Assembly (NCBI GenBank): GCA_052173655.1
Contig: JBQMYD010000007.1
Coordinates: 1-63,741, forward strand
DNA from: RGIG9060 sp052173655
GTDB lineage: Bacteria > Spirochaetota > Spirochaetia > Treponematales > Treponemataceae
Reading direction: 5' to 3'
DNA: 63,741 bases
Shown: positions 26,229 to 35,640 of the stretch, one piece after another
Position numbering within the stretch: position 1 is the stretch's first letter
Layout of the letters: each line of letters opens with the position of its first letter
Notes under the pieces: generated by a model
The model's input: the letters and a program-made list of their open reading frames with translations, nothing else
Databases searched by the model: none
Told to the model about the DNA's origin: nothing
Translations under genes and position numbers: made by a program

Positions 26229-27890
26229 ATGGCAAATATTTCATCTTTACAGGCAGTTCGTTATAAATACGAACCGAAATTACCCGCTGTTTTAAAAAAC
26301 AATATCGAGGAAATTCAACTTGAGTTTGGAAAGGCTACACAGGCAGTTTCTGATAGAGAAGAACTTGCAAGTCTTTTTGCTAATACTTACGGAAAACCGG
26401 AAGCTGTTTTTGTAAAAGGTAAAAATCCCGACGTAAAAAAGGAAATAAAAGTGGGCGTAATTCTTTCCGGAGGACAGGCTCCGGGAGGTCATAATGTAAT
26501 TGCAGGACTTTTTGACGGAATCAAAACCGGAAATAAAAATTCAAAATTATTTGGTTTTAAAAATGGTCCCGGTGGCTTAATCGAAAATAGTTACATTGAA
26601 ATAGATTCAAAACTGATGGATGAATACCGAAATACCGGTGGCTTTGATATGATCGGTAGTGGCAGAACAAAAATTGAAACACCTGAACAATATGAAAAAG
26701 CAATTGAAACTGCAAAAAAAATGGATTTGGATGCAATTTTGATTGTTGGAGGTGATGATTCCAATACAAATGCGGCTTTGCTTGCAGAACGTTTTTTTGC
26801 CGAAAAAATAAAAACTCGTGTCATCGGAGTTCCAAAAACGATAGACGGGGATCTAAAAAATGAACAAATTGAAACTTCTTTTGGATTTGATACGGCTTGC
26901 AAAACTTACTCGGAGCTCATCGGTAATATAGGACGTGATGCAAATTCTGCAAAAAAATACTGGCATTTTATAAAACTTATGGGACGTAGTGCCAGTCATA
27001 TTGCACTTGAATGTGCACTTCAAACTCAGCCTAATATTTGTTTGATTTCGGAAGAGGTTGAAGAAAAGAAAATGACATTAAAGCAAATTACTGACTATAT
27101 TTGTGATGCAATCATAAAACGTGCCGAAAAAAATGAAAACTTCGGTGTTGTTCTTATTCCTGAAGGTCTTGTTGAGTTCATTCCTGAAATGAAGGTTTTG
27201 ATTTCCGAATTGAATGATAAAATGGCATTGAAAGCAGATGAATTCAATAAACTTGAAAACTTTGAAGATAAAAAAAGATGGCTTAAATCAAATCTTACCG
27301 ACTGTTCTTTTAAAACCTTTGATGCCTTACCTGAATTGATAGCCTCTCAATTTCTTGCTGACAGAGATCCTCACGGAAATGTTCAAGTTTCACGAATTGA
27401 AACGGAAAAGCTTATTGCCTCAATGGTAGAAAATGAACTTAAACTTCTAAAAGCCTGCGGCAAATACAACGGTAAATTCAGTTCGTATACTCACTTTTTC
27501 GGTTATGAGGGTCGATGTGCTTTTCCTTCAAATTTTGATGCCGATTATTGTTATTCGCTCGGTTATACGGCTTTTCTTTTGATAGCAAGTGGGGTTACAG
27601 GATATCTTTCTTCTGTGCGGAATTTAACAAAACCTGCAGATCAGTGGGTTTCCGGAGGAATTCCTTTAACTATGATGATGAACATGGAGCAAAGACACGG
27701 AACTAAAAAACCTGTTATAAAAAAAGCTCTTGTAGAATTAGATGGAAAGCCTTTTAAGGAATTTGTAAAAAATCGTGATGAATGGAAGTATAATACTTCT
27801 TTTTTATTTCCGGGAGCGATTCAGTATTTTGGACCGGCACAGGTTGCGGATCAGCCTTCAAAAACGATTTTGCTTGAAAGAAATTCTTAA
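26229..27890 (+). CDS. pfp: Pyrophosphate-dependent 6-phosphofructokinase, long form
   Basis: 553 residues. It phosphorylates fructose 6-phosphate with PPi, reversibly, replacing ATP-PFK in glycolysis. The motifs are GGQAPGGHNVIAG, GGDDSNTNAALLAE (GGDDS marks PPi use), PKTIDGDLKN with the catalytic Asp, and MGRSASHIALECA. The length matches the long beta-subunit-like group known from spirochaetes and plants. AGGAG lies before ATG 26229. A weak promoter (TTGCTA 26149, TATCAT 26172) gives a leader of about 50 bases. Its stop overlaps the stop of the convergent cbiO by four bases. Confidence 0.96.
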   Translation: MANISSLQAVRYKYEPKLPAVLKNNIEEIQLEFGKATQAVSDREELASLFANTYGKPEAVFVKGKNPDVKKEIKVGVILSGGQAPGGHNVIAGLFDGIKTGNKNSKLFGFKNGPGGLIENSYIEIDSKLMDEYRNTGGFDMIGSGRTKIETPEQYEKAIETAKKMDLDAILIVGGDDSNTNAALLAERFFAEKIKTRVIGVPKTIDGDLKNEQIETSFGFDTACKTYSELIGNIGRDANSAKKYWHFIKLMGRSASHIALECALQTQPNICLISEEVEEKKMTLKQITDYICDAIIKRAEKNENFGVVLIPEGLVEFIPEMKVLISELNDKMALKADEFNKLENFEDKKRWLKSNLTDCSFKTFDALPELIASQFLADRDPHGNVQVSRIETEKLIASMVENELKLLKACGKYNGKFSSYTHFFGYEGRCAFPSNFDADYCYSLGYTAFLLIASGVTGYLSSVRNLTKPADQWVSGGIPLTMMMNMEQRHGTKKPVIKKALVELDGKPFKEFVKNRDEWKYNTSFLFPGAIQYFGPAQVADQPSKTILLERNS

Positions 27891-28621
27891 CGCGGGGTTA
27901 AACTTAGAGGCAATTCAAGGCCGTTTGCTTCCAGCAGTGTTTTGTCTCTAAGTATTTCGCTTGTTTTTCCTTCAGCGATTATTTTCCCTTTTGATATAAG
28001 AATGGTTCTGGAGCATGTGTCCCATACAAAATCTAAATCATGGCTTGTTATTATCTTTAACTGTTCAAAGCTGTTTAAAAGGTTTATCAAATTACGTCTA
28101 TTTTTAGGATCTAAGGCTGCACCGGGTTCATCCATTATTATTATGTCAGGTCTTAACGAAAGTATTGTTGCTATCGAAACCAGTTTTTTTTCACCGCCAC
28201 TTAGTTCATATATTTTTTTATTTTTAAGATGAGGTACGTTTACTTTTTTTAGAGCATCATCAACTCTTTTTTGAACTTCATCTTCGCCGATTCCGTAATT
28301 TCTTGGTCCAAATGCTATATCCTGTTCTACGGTTGTCATAAAAAGTTGATTTTCTGAATCTTGAAAAACATAGCCGATCTTTTCACGTATTTTTATAAGA
28401 GAGCTTTTTTCAAGGGTGATTCCTTCAATTTTTATTGAACCCGAATAATTTAAGTTTAATCCTACTAAAAGTTTTAATAAAGTGGATTTTCCTGCTCCGT
28501 TAGAACCTATTATTCCTATAGAATCGTTTTTATTTGCAGTAAGTGAAAAATTTTCTAAAATTGGAATTCCTTTTTTGTAGGAGAAACTTAAATTCTGAAT
28601 TTCGATGCATGTTTTATTCAT
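27887..28621 (-). CDS. cbiO: Cobalt/nickel ECF transporter ATPase
   Basis: 244 residues. Walker A GSNGAGKST, signature ELSGGEKKL, Walker B IIIMDEPGAALDP and the H-loop TSHDLDFVWDT. The Q-loop VFQDSENQLF followed by VEQDIAFGPRN is typical of ECF A-components. It is encoded after CbiQ (5-base gap) and CbiM, giving the standard cbiMQO set for cobalt or nickel import, with a single ATPase that would act as a homodimer. Confidence 0.93.
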   Translation of the reverse strand: MNKTCIEIQNLSFSYKKGIPILENFSLTANKNDSIGIIGSNGAGKSTLLKLLVGLNLNYSGSIKIEGITLEKSSLIKIREKIGYVFQDSENQLFMTTVEQDIAFGPRNYGIGEDEVQKRVDDALKKVNVPHLKNKKIYELSGGEKKLVSIATILSLRPDIIIMDEPGAALDPKNRRNLINLLNSFEQLKIITSHDLDFVWDTCSRTILISKGKIIAEGKTSEILRDKTLLEANGLELPLSLTPR

Positions 28622-28626
28622 ATTGG

Positions 28627-29448
28627 TTATTTTTGGTTATTTAAAAAAATTGAGATAAAATTTCCGACTAAAGTAAAAATCGGAAAAATTCTGAAAATAA
28701 TAAAAGAAACTGATGTTATAATCAAAAATATAAAATCCGAAAATTTTAATTTTGATTTTTCCGTAACAAAAAAACTGCTTCGGTAACCTCTAAGGCACAT
28801 ACTCTCGTAAAGTTCTTCCGCTCTGTTTAATGTACGTAAAAGTAGATTTCCTGTAAGTGAACCCCATGCTTTAAAATGAACTCCTTTTTGACCCGGAGCT
28901 CTGAGTGTATAAGATTGTTTTATTTTTTTTACTTCTTCAAGCAATACCAGAATGTAACGGAAAGTAAGCATGATTTGGGTTATAAAAATTTCAGGAAGAT
29001 GAATGAATTTTAAGGAGTAGCAAATCTTTTCTATAGATGTCGATGCTACAAGTATGTAAGCTGCAAAAACGCTCAACAAACCTTTTAATATAAGCGACAA
29101 CATTGACAGCATTCCCGAAGAAATGCTTATTCCTAAAAATATTCCTGCAACTTCTCTATCAAAAAACGGGTTAAATATACCCATAACAAAAACTATTGGA
29201 AGTACCAGTCTTAAACGATAAAAGGCACTCTTAAAACTTAGATCTCCGATAAAAAACATTAAAATCGGATAAATCGCCATTGAAAGAATGCCTTGAGGAT
29301 TATACTTATCAAAAGAAATAGTAACACAAAGATAAAAAACTGTAATAAATAACTTTATCGTCGGATTTATGTTATTTATCCATTTATCTTGAATTGCAGT
29401 TTCATTTAAATCTTCAATTTCGTATATCGCTCTATTTATCGCATCCAT
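28627..29448 (-). CDS. cbiQ: ECF transporter transmembrane (T) component CbiQ
   Basis: 273 residues with about five membrane helices and the two short Ala-Arg-Gly coupling motifs: TLRAPGQKG and SMCLRGYRSSF (Arg-Gly of the second box) that dock on the ATPase. The adjacent cbiO and cbiM fix its role in cobalt/nickel uptake. Confidence 0.9.
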   Translation of the reverse strand: MDAINRAIYEIEDLNETAIQDKWINNINPTIKLFITVFYLCVTISFDKYNPQGILSMAIYPILMFFIGDLSFKSAFYRLRLVLPIVFVMGIFNPFFDREVAGIFLGISISSGMLSMLSLILKGLLSVFAAYILVASTSIEKICYSLKFIHLPEIFITQIMLTFRYILVLLEEVKKIKQSYTLRAPGQKGVHFKAWGSLTGNLLLRTLNRAEELYESMCLRGYRSSFFVTEKSKLKFSDFIFLIITSVSFIIFRIFPIFTLVGNFISIFLNNQK

Positions 29449-29462
29449 TGTGCATGTCAGTT

Positions 29463-30473
29463 TTATTTAGTTGCCTTTTTCTTTTTGCCTCTAATCAGCT
29501 TAACTATAAAACCGATTCCAAATGTTATGACAAAAACGAATATTGCCCCGACAATTCCTGAAACAGTTGTGCCTGCCATGCTTTCAGAATCTTTAAAAGA
29601 ATAATCCGGTAAGAAAGAGGCAGCATCTTGTACTTTTAGCGAATTATCATAAACTTTTCCTTCAGCTTCAAGTTCAGCTGTTCCTGCAATTTTTTCCATT
29701 GCCCATTCAAGACCGTCAGGATTACTTGAAGCAACAAGTGAAAGTCCTCCTGCAATTACCAACGCTACACATGCAAGAACTATTAAAGTTGCCTTTATTG
29801 AAAGTTTACCATGTTTTTCTTCATTTTCTTCCGGAATTCCCCAAAGAAGTTCAGGGCGAGCAACAGCTATAAAGCTAAGAACTGCTGCTGTAATTAAACC
29901 TTCTCCTAATCCTATTGCAAGGTGGATAGGTTGCATTGCAGCTGCAAAAAATTTAAAAGGGAGTTCTGTAACACCGGAAATTAAAGTTTCTAAAACTACG
30001 CTGAATGCTCCCAATTGAAGTGTCAAAACGCAGCCTACAATGCTTGCACAGATGATTTTTCCGATATTTGTACCTTTTTTCATGATCGGTCGCCAAATTA
30101 AAAACGAGCCTACAAAACAGCCGTAAAAAGCCATGTTCCATACGTTGCAGCCGAGAGCTAAAAGTCCTCCGTCGGCAAAGAAAAGTCCTTGAATTAGAAG
30201 AACTGCTATCATAGTCAAAAAACCTGCGTAAGGGCCCAGTAGTGCACTTAGCATCATTCCTCCGCAAAGGTGTCCCGAACTTCCCGTGCCGGGAATTGTA
30301 AAGTTAATCATTTGTGTAGCAAAAACAAATGCACCCATAACCCCCATTAAAGGAACTTTTTTTTGATCATTTTCATCATGAATCTTTTTGATTGAAAATC
30401 CTGCTGCAATTGCCGACAATCCGTACATTGTTCCGGCTACTGCAGGTGAAATTAAAGCGTCTGCCATGTGCAT
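29463..30473 (-). CDS. cbiM: Cobalt/nickel ECF substrate-binding subunit CbiM, with CbiN-like tail
   Basis: 336 residues. In this family the metal is held by the first residues of the mature protein, Met1-His2, with further His residues. Starting at ATG 30473 gives MHMADALISP, which satisfies this, and GGAG lies nine bases upstream. The ATG at 30479 would bury the site and sits only three bases from GGAG. Helices 1-7 (to about residue 220) are CbiM. The C-terminal part, with NPDGLEWAMEKI and a last helix, resembles the CbiN/NikN partner, so the two are fused. Cobalt and nickel cannot be told apart here. Confidence 0.92.
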   Translation of the reverse strand: MHMADALISPAVAGTMYGLSAIAAGFSIKKIHDENDQKKVPLMGVMGAFVFATQMINFTIPGTGSSGHLCGGMMLSALLGPYAGFLTMIAVLLIQGLFFADGGLLALGCNVWNMAFYGCFVGSFLIWRPIMKKGTNIGKIICASIVGCVLTLQLGAFSVVLETLISGVTELPFKFFAAAMQPIHLAIGLGEGLITAAVLSFIAVARPELLWGIPEENEEKHGKLSIKATLIVLACVALVIAGGLSLVASSNPDGLEWAMEKIAGTAELEAEGKVYDNSLKVQDAASFLPDYSFKDSESMAGTTVSGIVGAIFVFVITFGIGFIVKLIRGKKKKATK

Positions 30474-30497
30474 AAACATCTTCTCCTATAATGTTTT

Positions 30498-30520
30498 ACT
30501 GAATACTTTTCGCATTCAGT
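30498..30520 (-). promoter_or_regulatory. Inverted repeat at the cbiM transcription start (operator candidate)
   Basis: ACTGAAT (30498-30504), nine bases, ATTCAGT (30514-30520): a perfect 7+7 palindrome. A promoter fits on the minus strand (TGGACA 30551-30546, 16 bases, TAATAA 30529-30524), which puts the palindrome on the predicted start of transcription, 25 bases before cbiM. Likely an operator for a metal-responsive repressor, or a hairpin in the leader. Confidence 0.55.
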
Positions 30521-30607
30521 TCATTATTAGGCAAAGATAGTAAAATGTCCAGCATTTTTTTTAGATAGAAAAAGCAGGTAGATAATTAAGAAAATTTTAC
30601 AAAAAAT

Positions 30608-31174
30608 TTAACAGCCTTGCGTTATTACACGTGTAAAAAAACTGTCTAATTCTTCAGGACTTTCTTTTAAACCGTTTTTTATCCACCATTGTATCATTTC
30701 GATAAAACTTCCCGAAATATGATTCATAACAAGGTCAACCGGTAAATCTGAATTCAGCTTTTGAGGTCTATCTTTTATAAAACTTATATACATCAATTCT
30801 TTTAATTGTTCTTTTAAGTACACCAAAAAGTATTCGTTACCCTGACATGAAAGAATTGTCAGAATATTATTGTCGTTTTCTTTTATATGCTGAATTATGT
30901 GGCAAATCAAAGAATTAGGCATTCCCTCCCGTTGAGAGTGTCCATGGTTGTGTTCAATATTTTTTGCAGAGTCAAAAATATGTTTTATAATTTGTTGGCA
31001 CATGTAATCTAAAAGGGCTTCTTTGCTTTCAAAATGTAAATAAAACGTACTTCTTCCGATATTTGCTCTGTCAACAATTTCTTGTACACTTATTTTATTA
31101 AAATCCTGCTCCGGGAGTAGGCTTAGAAAAGACTTGACAATTGCATTTTTGGTTTTTATCTGTCTTTTATCCAT
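30608..31174 (-). CDS. TetR/AcrR-family transcriptional regulator
   Basis: 188 residues. The N-terminal helix-turn-helix reads KISVQEIVDRANIGRSTFYLHFESKEAL, the most conserved TetR stretch. The C-terminal ligand domain is divergent, as usual for the family, with a TetR_C-like region around SGSFIEMIQWWIKNGLKESPEEL. AAGGAG stands before ATG 31174. It is divergent from the HtrA-like gene and lies upstream of the cbi genes in the same orientation, so either could be its target. Confidence 0.93.
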   Translation of the reverse strand: MDKRQIKTKNAIVKSFLSLLPEQDFNKISVQEIVDRANIGRSTFYLHFESKEALLDYMCQQIIKHIFDSAKNIEHNHGHSQREGMPNSLICHIIQHIKENDNNILTILSCQGNEYFLVYLKEQLKELMYISFIKDRPQKLNSDLPVDLVMNHISGSFIEMIQWWIKNGLKESPEELDSFFTRVITQGC

Positions 31175-31212
31175 GTTTCTCCTTTCCGTAAAACAAAGTT
31201 TTATAATGCTCT

Positions 31213-31240
31213 TTGAATTTACGGTAAAATAATGTATATT
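31213..31240 (+). promoter_or_regulatory. HtrA gene promoter (leaderless) with palindromic operator candidate
   Basis: TTGAAT (31213-31218), a 16-base spacer and TATATT (31235-31240), six bases before ATG 31247. The spacer contains the palindrome TTTACGGTAAA (31218-31228). A related TTTCCGTAAA lies at 31193-31202 in front of the divergent tetR gene. The placement suits autoregulation by the TetR protein. Confidence 0.6.
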
Positions 31241-31246
31241 GATTTT

Positions 31247-32488
31247 ATGAAACTATATTCAAAAAATCAATTGATAACGGTGGTAATTTGCTGTGTTTTT
31301 GTGGCAATTGTGCTGACATGCTTTGTTTGTTTTAAGGTTTCTTCAACTTTTGTTTCAAAATCAGGTTTTTCTTTGCAGGATAAAGATGTTTTGCAAGATT
31401 TTGATTCAGTTGATCAGAATGAACAATTTGAAGATGAGTTTATTTTTGACTCGAATTTAAAAACGGTATCAGTTTCAGACGGTTATACGCAAGATGAGAT
31501 GCAAAATATTTTTGTTTATGAAAAATGCAGCGACGCTGTAGTAAACATAAGCACAAAAGTAATGCAATATGATTGGTTTTTTGAAGCATATCCTACCGAC
31601 GGAGGAATAGGATCCGGTGCAATTATAGATAAGCGAGGCTATGTAGTTACTAACCGCCATGTAATAAAAGATGCGTATAAAATATATATTTCGCTGGCAA
31701 ACGGTACGCAATATGAGGGAAAACTTGTAGGTGCGGATAGTCAAACCGATATTGCCGTCATAAAATTTGAAGTGCCTGAAAAAGAAGAACTTACAACAAT
31801 ATCTTTTGCAGATTCAGCAAAATTGAAAATCGGGCAAAAAGTTATTGCAATAGGAAATCCTTTCGGTTTTGACAGAACAATGACAACCGGGATTATTTCA
31901 AGTTTGGGTAGACCGATTCAATCAAATAATACGATTATGCAGGACATGATTCAAACCGATACTGCAATAAATCCGGGAAATTCCGGTGGTCCGCTTTTGG
32001 ATTCGCAAGGAAGAATGATAGGAATTAATACCATGATTTATTCCAATTCAGGAAATTCTGCAGGGGTAGGTTTTGCGGTTCCTGTAAATACTGCAAAAAG
32101 AATTGTAAGTGATCTTATGCGCTATGGAAAAGTAAGACGAGGAAGACTTAATATTTCTGTTTTACCGGTAACTCCACAGCTTTCAAGGTATGCAAATCTT
32201 TCCATAACTGACGGAATTCTTATAAGTGAAGTACAAAAGGGCAGTAATGCTGAAAAGGCAGGTTTAAAAGGTGGTACGGAACCTGTACGCTATGCAAGAA
32301 GTTTGAACGTTTTTTACCTTGGAGGGGATATAATTACTGCAATAAACGGAAAAAAATGCAGCGGAATTGCGGATTATAATTCAGCTTTGGAAGCTACAAA
32401 ACCCGGAGAAACTGCGGTTGTTAGAATTTTACGCGGCCAAAAAATTATTGATTTAACGGTTGTTCTTGAAGAAGCAAACGGAAAATAA
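31247..32488 (+). CDS. HtrA/DegP-like serine protease, membrane-anchored
   Basis: 413 residues. One N-terminal helix (about residues 8-28), an acidic linker, a trypsin-like protease domain and one PDZ domain. The triad is complete: His in VTNRHVIKD, Asp in QTDIAVIK and Ser in NPGNSGGPLLD. The PDZ begins near ISVLPVTPQLSRYA and ends with the typical PGETAVVRILRGQK. It degrades or guards misfolded envelope proteins. A start at 31232 is possible, but that ATG lies inside the promoter; ATG 31247 falls on the predicted transcription start. Confidence 0.93.
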   Translation: MKLYSKNQLITVVICCVFVAIVLTCFVCFKVSSTFVSKSGFSLQDKDVLQDFDSVDQNEQFEDEFIFDSNLKTVSVSDGYTQDEMQNIFVYEKCSDAVVNISTKVMQYDWFFEAYPTDGGIGSGAIIDKRGYVVTNRHVIKDAYKIYISLANGTQYEGKLVGADSQTDIAVIKFEVPEKEELTTISFADSAKLKIGQKVIAIGNPFGFDRTMTTGIISSLGRPIQSNNTIMQDMIQTDTAINPGNSGGPLLDSQGRMIGINTMIYSNSGNSAGVGFAVPVNTAKRIVSDLMRYGKVRRGRLNISVLPVTPQLSRYANLSITDGILISEVQKGSNAEKAGLKGGTEPVRYARSLNVFYLGGDIITAINGKKCSGIADYNSALEATKPGETAVVRILRGQKIIDLTVVLEEANGK

Positions 32489-32509
32489 AAAAAAATCGGG
32501 GTTTTTAAT

Positions 32510-34507
32510 ATGCGTAAACTTGAAGTTGTTTCACCTTTTGAGCCAAGCGGTGATCAGGGACAGGCAATAGAAAAACTTTCCGAAGGTATTTTGCTGGGCA
32601 ATCGATTTCAAACTTTAAAAGGTGTTACCGGTTCGGGCAAGACCTTTACTATGGCAAAAATAATTGAGAAAGTTCAAAAACCTACTTTGATTATCAGTCA
32701 TAATAAAACTCTTGCCGCACAGCTTTACAAGGAATTTAAAAATTTTTTTCCTAATAATGCCGTTGAATATTTTGTTTCGTATTACGACTATTATCAACCG
32801 GAAGCCTACGTACCGCAGCGTGATTTGTATATCGAAAAAGATGCTTCAATAAATGATGAAATAGATAGAATGCGTTTGAGTGCAACTTACAGCCTTATGG
32901 AAAGAAGAGATGTAATTGTAATTGCTACAGTCAGTTGCATTTACGGACTTGGAATGCCTGATCTTTACAAGGATATGAGGCTTCATGTTGAAAAAGGTCA
33001 AATTTTAGATCCTGTAAAATTTTCAAAAAAGCTCATTGATTTGCAGTATTCCAGAAACGATGCAATTCTTGACAGGGGAAATTTTCGTATAAAAGGCGAT
33101 GTTTTGGAAATTTTTCCTGCTTACATGGAAACCGACGAAGCTTACAGAATTGAATTGGATTGGGAAGAGGTTGTCAGCATTAAACGATTCAATGTCATCT
33201 CTCATGAAACTGTGGAAGATTTGGATGAAACTGTGATTTATCCTGCAAAGCACTTTGTTGTCCCTCACGATTTACTGGTAGAATCTACAAAAAAAATTGA
33301 GCAGGAAATGGAAGAACAGGTTGCTTTTTTTGAAAGCAAGGGAAAATTGTTGGAAGCTCAAAGAATAAAAACAAGAACAACCTATGATATTGATATGATG
33401 AAAGAAGTTGGATATTGTCCCGGAATAGAAAATTATTCCGGGCCGATTTCAGGGAGAAAAAGAGGGCAGCCTCCTGCAACTTTGCTACATTATTTTCCGG
33501 ATGACTTTTTATGTTTATTAGATGAAAGCCATGTAACTTTAAGTCAAATAGGGGCTATGTACGAAGGAGACCGCAGCAGAAAACAAAATTTAATAGATTT
33601 TGGATTTAGATTACCGAGTGCCTTAGATAATCGTCCGTTAAAATTTGAAGAATTTGAAAAAAAATTAAATCAAGTTATTTTTGTAAGTGCAACTCCTCGT
33701 TCAGAAGAAATCAGGAGAAGTTGCCAAGTTGTAGAGCAACTTATTCGTCCTACAGGACTTTTGGATCCTGAAATTTTTGTTCGCTCATCTGAAGGACAAA
33801 TGAAAGATATTTACGAGCAAATTAAAGCAAATATCAATAAAAAAGAACGCAGTCTTGTTCTTACTCTTACAAAAAAAATGGCAGAAGATTTAACCGACTA
33901 CTTAAGCAATCTGAACTTAAAAGTAAAATATATTCATTCGGAAGTTGAAACTATTGAAAGAGTTGAAATTCTAAAGGGTTTACGTGCAGGAGAATTTGAC
34001 GTTCTTGTCGGGATCAATCTTTTGAGGGAAGGTATAGACTTGCCTGAAGTTTCATATATTGCAATTTTAGATGCGGACAAAATAGGTTTTTTGCGTTCGG
34101 CAACTTCCTTAATTCAAATTATCGGGCGAGCTGCCAGAAATGTAAACGGAAAGGTTGTTATGTACTGTGATTCTGTAAGTGAGGCTATGAAAGAGGCTAT
34201 TGCAGAAACGGAACATCGCAGAAAAATACAAATAGCTTACAATGAAGAACATGGAATAACACCCAAGACAATCAAAAAAGAAATTGATGATATGCTTGTT
34301 CGCCAAAATGAAGAAAAAAAAGATATAGTTGAAATTGAACTGGGAGTTCTTGAAAAACGCACTAATATGCTTGATTCAAAACAACGAAAAGAACTTATAA
34401 AAGCAATGAAAATAAAAATGAATCAGTGTGCTGACTTGCTTGATTTTGAAAGTGCGGCAATTCTTCGTGATAAAATAGCTCAAATTAAGGAGCAATTTGG
34501 TGAGTAA
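32510..34507 (+). CDS. uvrB: Excinuclease ABC subunit B
   Basis: 665 residues, nucleotide excision repair helicase. Walker A GVTGSGKTFT, the beta-hairpin YYDYYQPEAYVPQRDLYIEK that clamps DNA, the LLDESHVTL box, helicase motif VI QIIGRAARN and the C-terminal UVR motif (LDFESAAILRDKIAQIKEQ) are all seen. Full length. It ends inside the hydE start region, with an eight-base overlap. Confidence 0.98.
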   Translation: MRKLEVVSPFEPSGDQGQAIEKLSEGILLGNRFQTLKGVTGSGKTFTMAKIIEKVQKPTLIISHNKTLAAQLYKEFKNFFPNNAVEYFVSYYDYYQPEAYVPQRDLYIEKDASINDEIDRMRLSATYSLMERRDVIVIATVSCIYGLGMPDLYKDMRLHVEKGQILDPVKFSKKLIDLQYSRNDAILDRGNFRIKGDVLEIFPAYMETDEAYRIELDWEEVVSIKRFNVISHETVEDLDETVIYPAKHFVVPHDLLVESTKKIEQEMEEQVAFFESKGKLLEAQRIKTRTTYDIDMMKEVGYCPGIENYSGPISGRKRGQPPATLLHYFPDDFLCLLDESHVTLSQIGAMYEGDRSRKQNLIDFGFRLPSALDNRPLKFEEFEKKLNQVIFVSATPRSEEIRRSCQVVEQLIRPTGLLDPEIFVRSSEGQMKDIYEQIKANINKKERSLVLTLTKKMAEDLTDYLSNLNLKVKYIHSEVETIERVEILKGLRAGEFDVLVGINLLREGIDLPEVSYIAILDADKIGFLRSATSLIQIIGRAARNVNGKVVMYCDSVSEAMKEAIAETEHRRKIQIAYNEEHGITPKTIKKEIDDMLVRQNEEKKDIVEIELGVLEKRTNMLDSKQRKELIKAMKIKMNQCADLLDFESAAILRDKIAQIKEQFGE

Positions 34508-35615
34508 AATTCATGATGAATTTCAAAATGAATTGCAAGCTGTAGAAATTCTTTGTCGGGAAAAAAATCTTGATGATGAAAATCTTTTAAAACTTATAAA
34601 ATGTACTGATAAAAATGTTAATCAATATCTTATGCAAAAAGCTGATGAAGTACGCAGAAGTTCTTTTGGTAATAAAATTTTTGCACGAGGTTTGATAGAA
34701 ATTTCAAATTATTGTAAAAACGACTGTTATTATTGTGGCATTGCAGGTTCCAATAAAGCTGTTCAAAGGTTCCGTTTAAATTTTGAACAAATTTATAATT
34801 GTGCAAAGCAAGGGTATGAACTTGGTTTTAGAACTTTTGTGTTGCAAGGGGGCGAAGATGTTTTTTTTTCAGATGAAATTCTTTGCAAAATAATAAAAGA
34901 TTTAAAAAATCATTTTCCGGATACTGCATTGACTTTAAGTTTGGGGGAGCGAAGTTTTCAAAGCTATGAGTGCTTATTTAAAGCCGGTTGTGACAGATAT
35001 CTTTTACGGCATGAAAGTGCAGATTCAGAACATTATAAAAAATTACATCCACAAAGAATGTTTTTAAAAAATCGTATAGAGTGTCTTAAAAATTTAAAAA
35101 AAATAGGATTTCAAACCGGATGCGGCTTTATGGTTGCAAGTCCTTACCAAGACTTTGATTGTATTTTACAAGATCTTAGGTTTATACAGGAATTTAAGCC
35201 GCACATGGTAGGAATAGGGCCTTTTTTGCCTGCTTACAATACAGTTTTTTCAAATTTCGGTAACGATTTTATGAATTGCGATGTATCTTCTGTTACAGAA
35301 GTTCATAGACTTGATAAACTTTTTTTGACTTTAAGAATTCTTGCAATAGTTAGGATTATGAATCCGAAAGTATTGCTGCCTGCAACAACTGCTTTAGCAA
35401 CAGTTAGTACAAAAGGACGTGAAATGGGGTTAAAATGTGGCTGTAATGTTATTATGCCGAATATTTCACCAAAAGAATGCATAGAAAAGTATTCCATTTA
35501 TGACGGAAAATTTTTATGTATTTCAGAATGTGCACAGGAATTTGAAAATCTAAAAAAACAAATAATTTCTTACGGATATGAAATTGTTGTTGACAGAGGT
35601 GATTTTCAGGAATAG
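34500..35615 (+). CDS. hydE: [FeFe]-hydrogenase maturation radical SAM protein HydE
   Basis: 371 residues. The radical SAM cluster motif is CKNDCYYCGI (CxxxCxxC) in the context EISNYCKNDCYYCG, which with the AxxRRxxFGN-like start (DEVRRSSFGNKIFARGLIEISN) is typical of HydE. It takes part in making the dithiomethylamine/CO/CN ligand set of the hydrogenase H-cluster. GTG 34500 is chosen because AAGGAG ends seven bases upstream; TTG 34497 is one codon earlier. HydF, HydG and the hydrogenase itself are not in the window. Confidence 0.88.
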   Translation: MSKIHDEFQNELQAVEILCREKNLDDENLLKLIKCTDKNVNQYLMQKADEVRRSSFGNKIFARGLIEISNYCKNDCYYCGIAGSNKAVQRFRLNFEQIYNCAKQGYELGFRTFVLQGGEDVFFSDEILCKIIKDLKNHFPDTALTLSLGERSFQSYECLFKAGCDRYLLRHESADSEHYKKLHPQRMFLKNRIECLKNLKKIGFQTGCGFMVASPYQDFDCILQDLRFIQEFKPHMVGIGPFLPAYNTVFSNFGNDFMNCDVSSVTEVHRLDKLFLTLRILAIVRIMNPKVLLPATTALATVSTKGREMGLKCGCNVIMPNISPKECIEKYSIYDGKFLCISECAQEFENLKKQIISYGYEIVVDRGDFQE

Positions 35616-35640
35616 TGTAAAATTAGGAAGAATATAGCAT

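Noticed and set aside
30474..30479. ATG 30479 as the cbiM start
   Set aside because: It would place residues before the metal-binding Met-His and is too close to GGAG.
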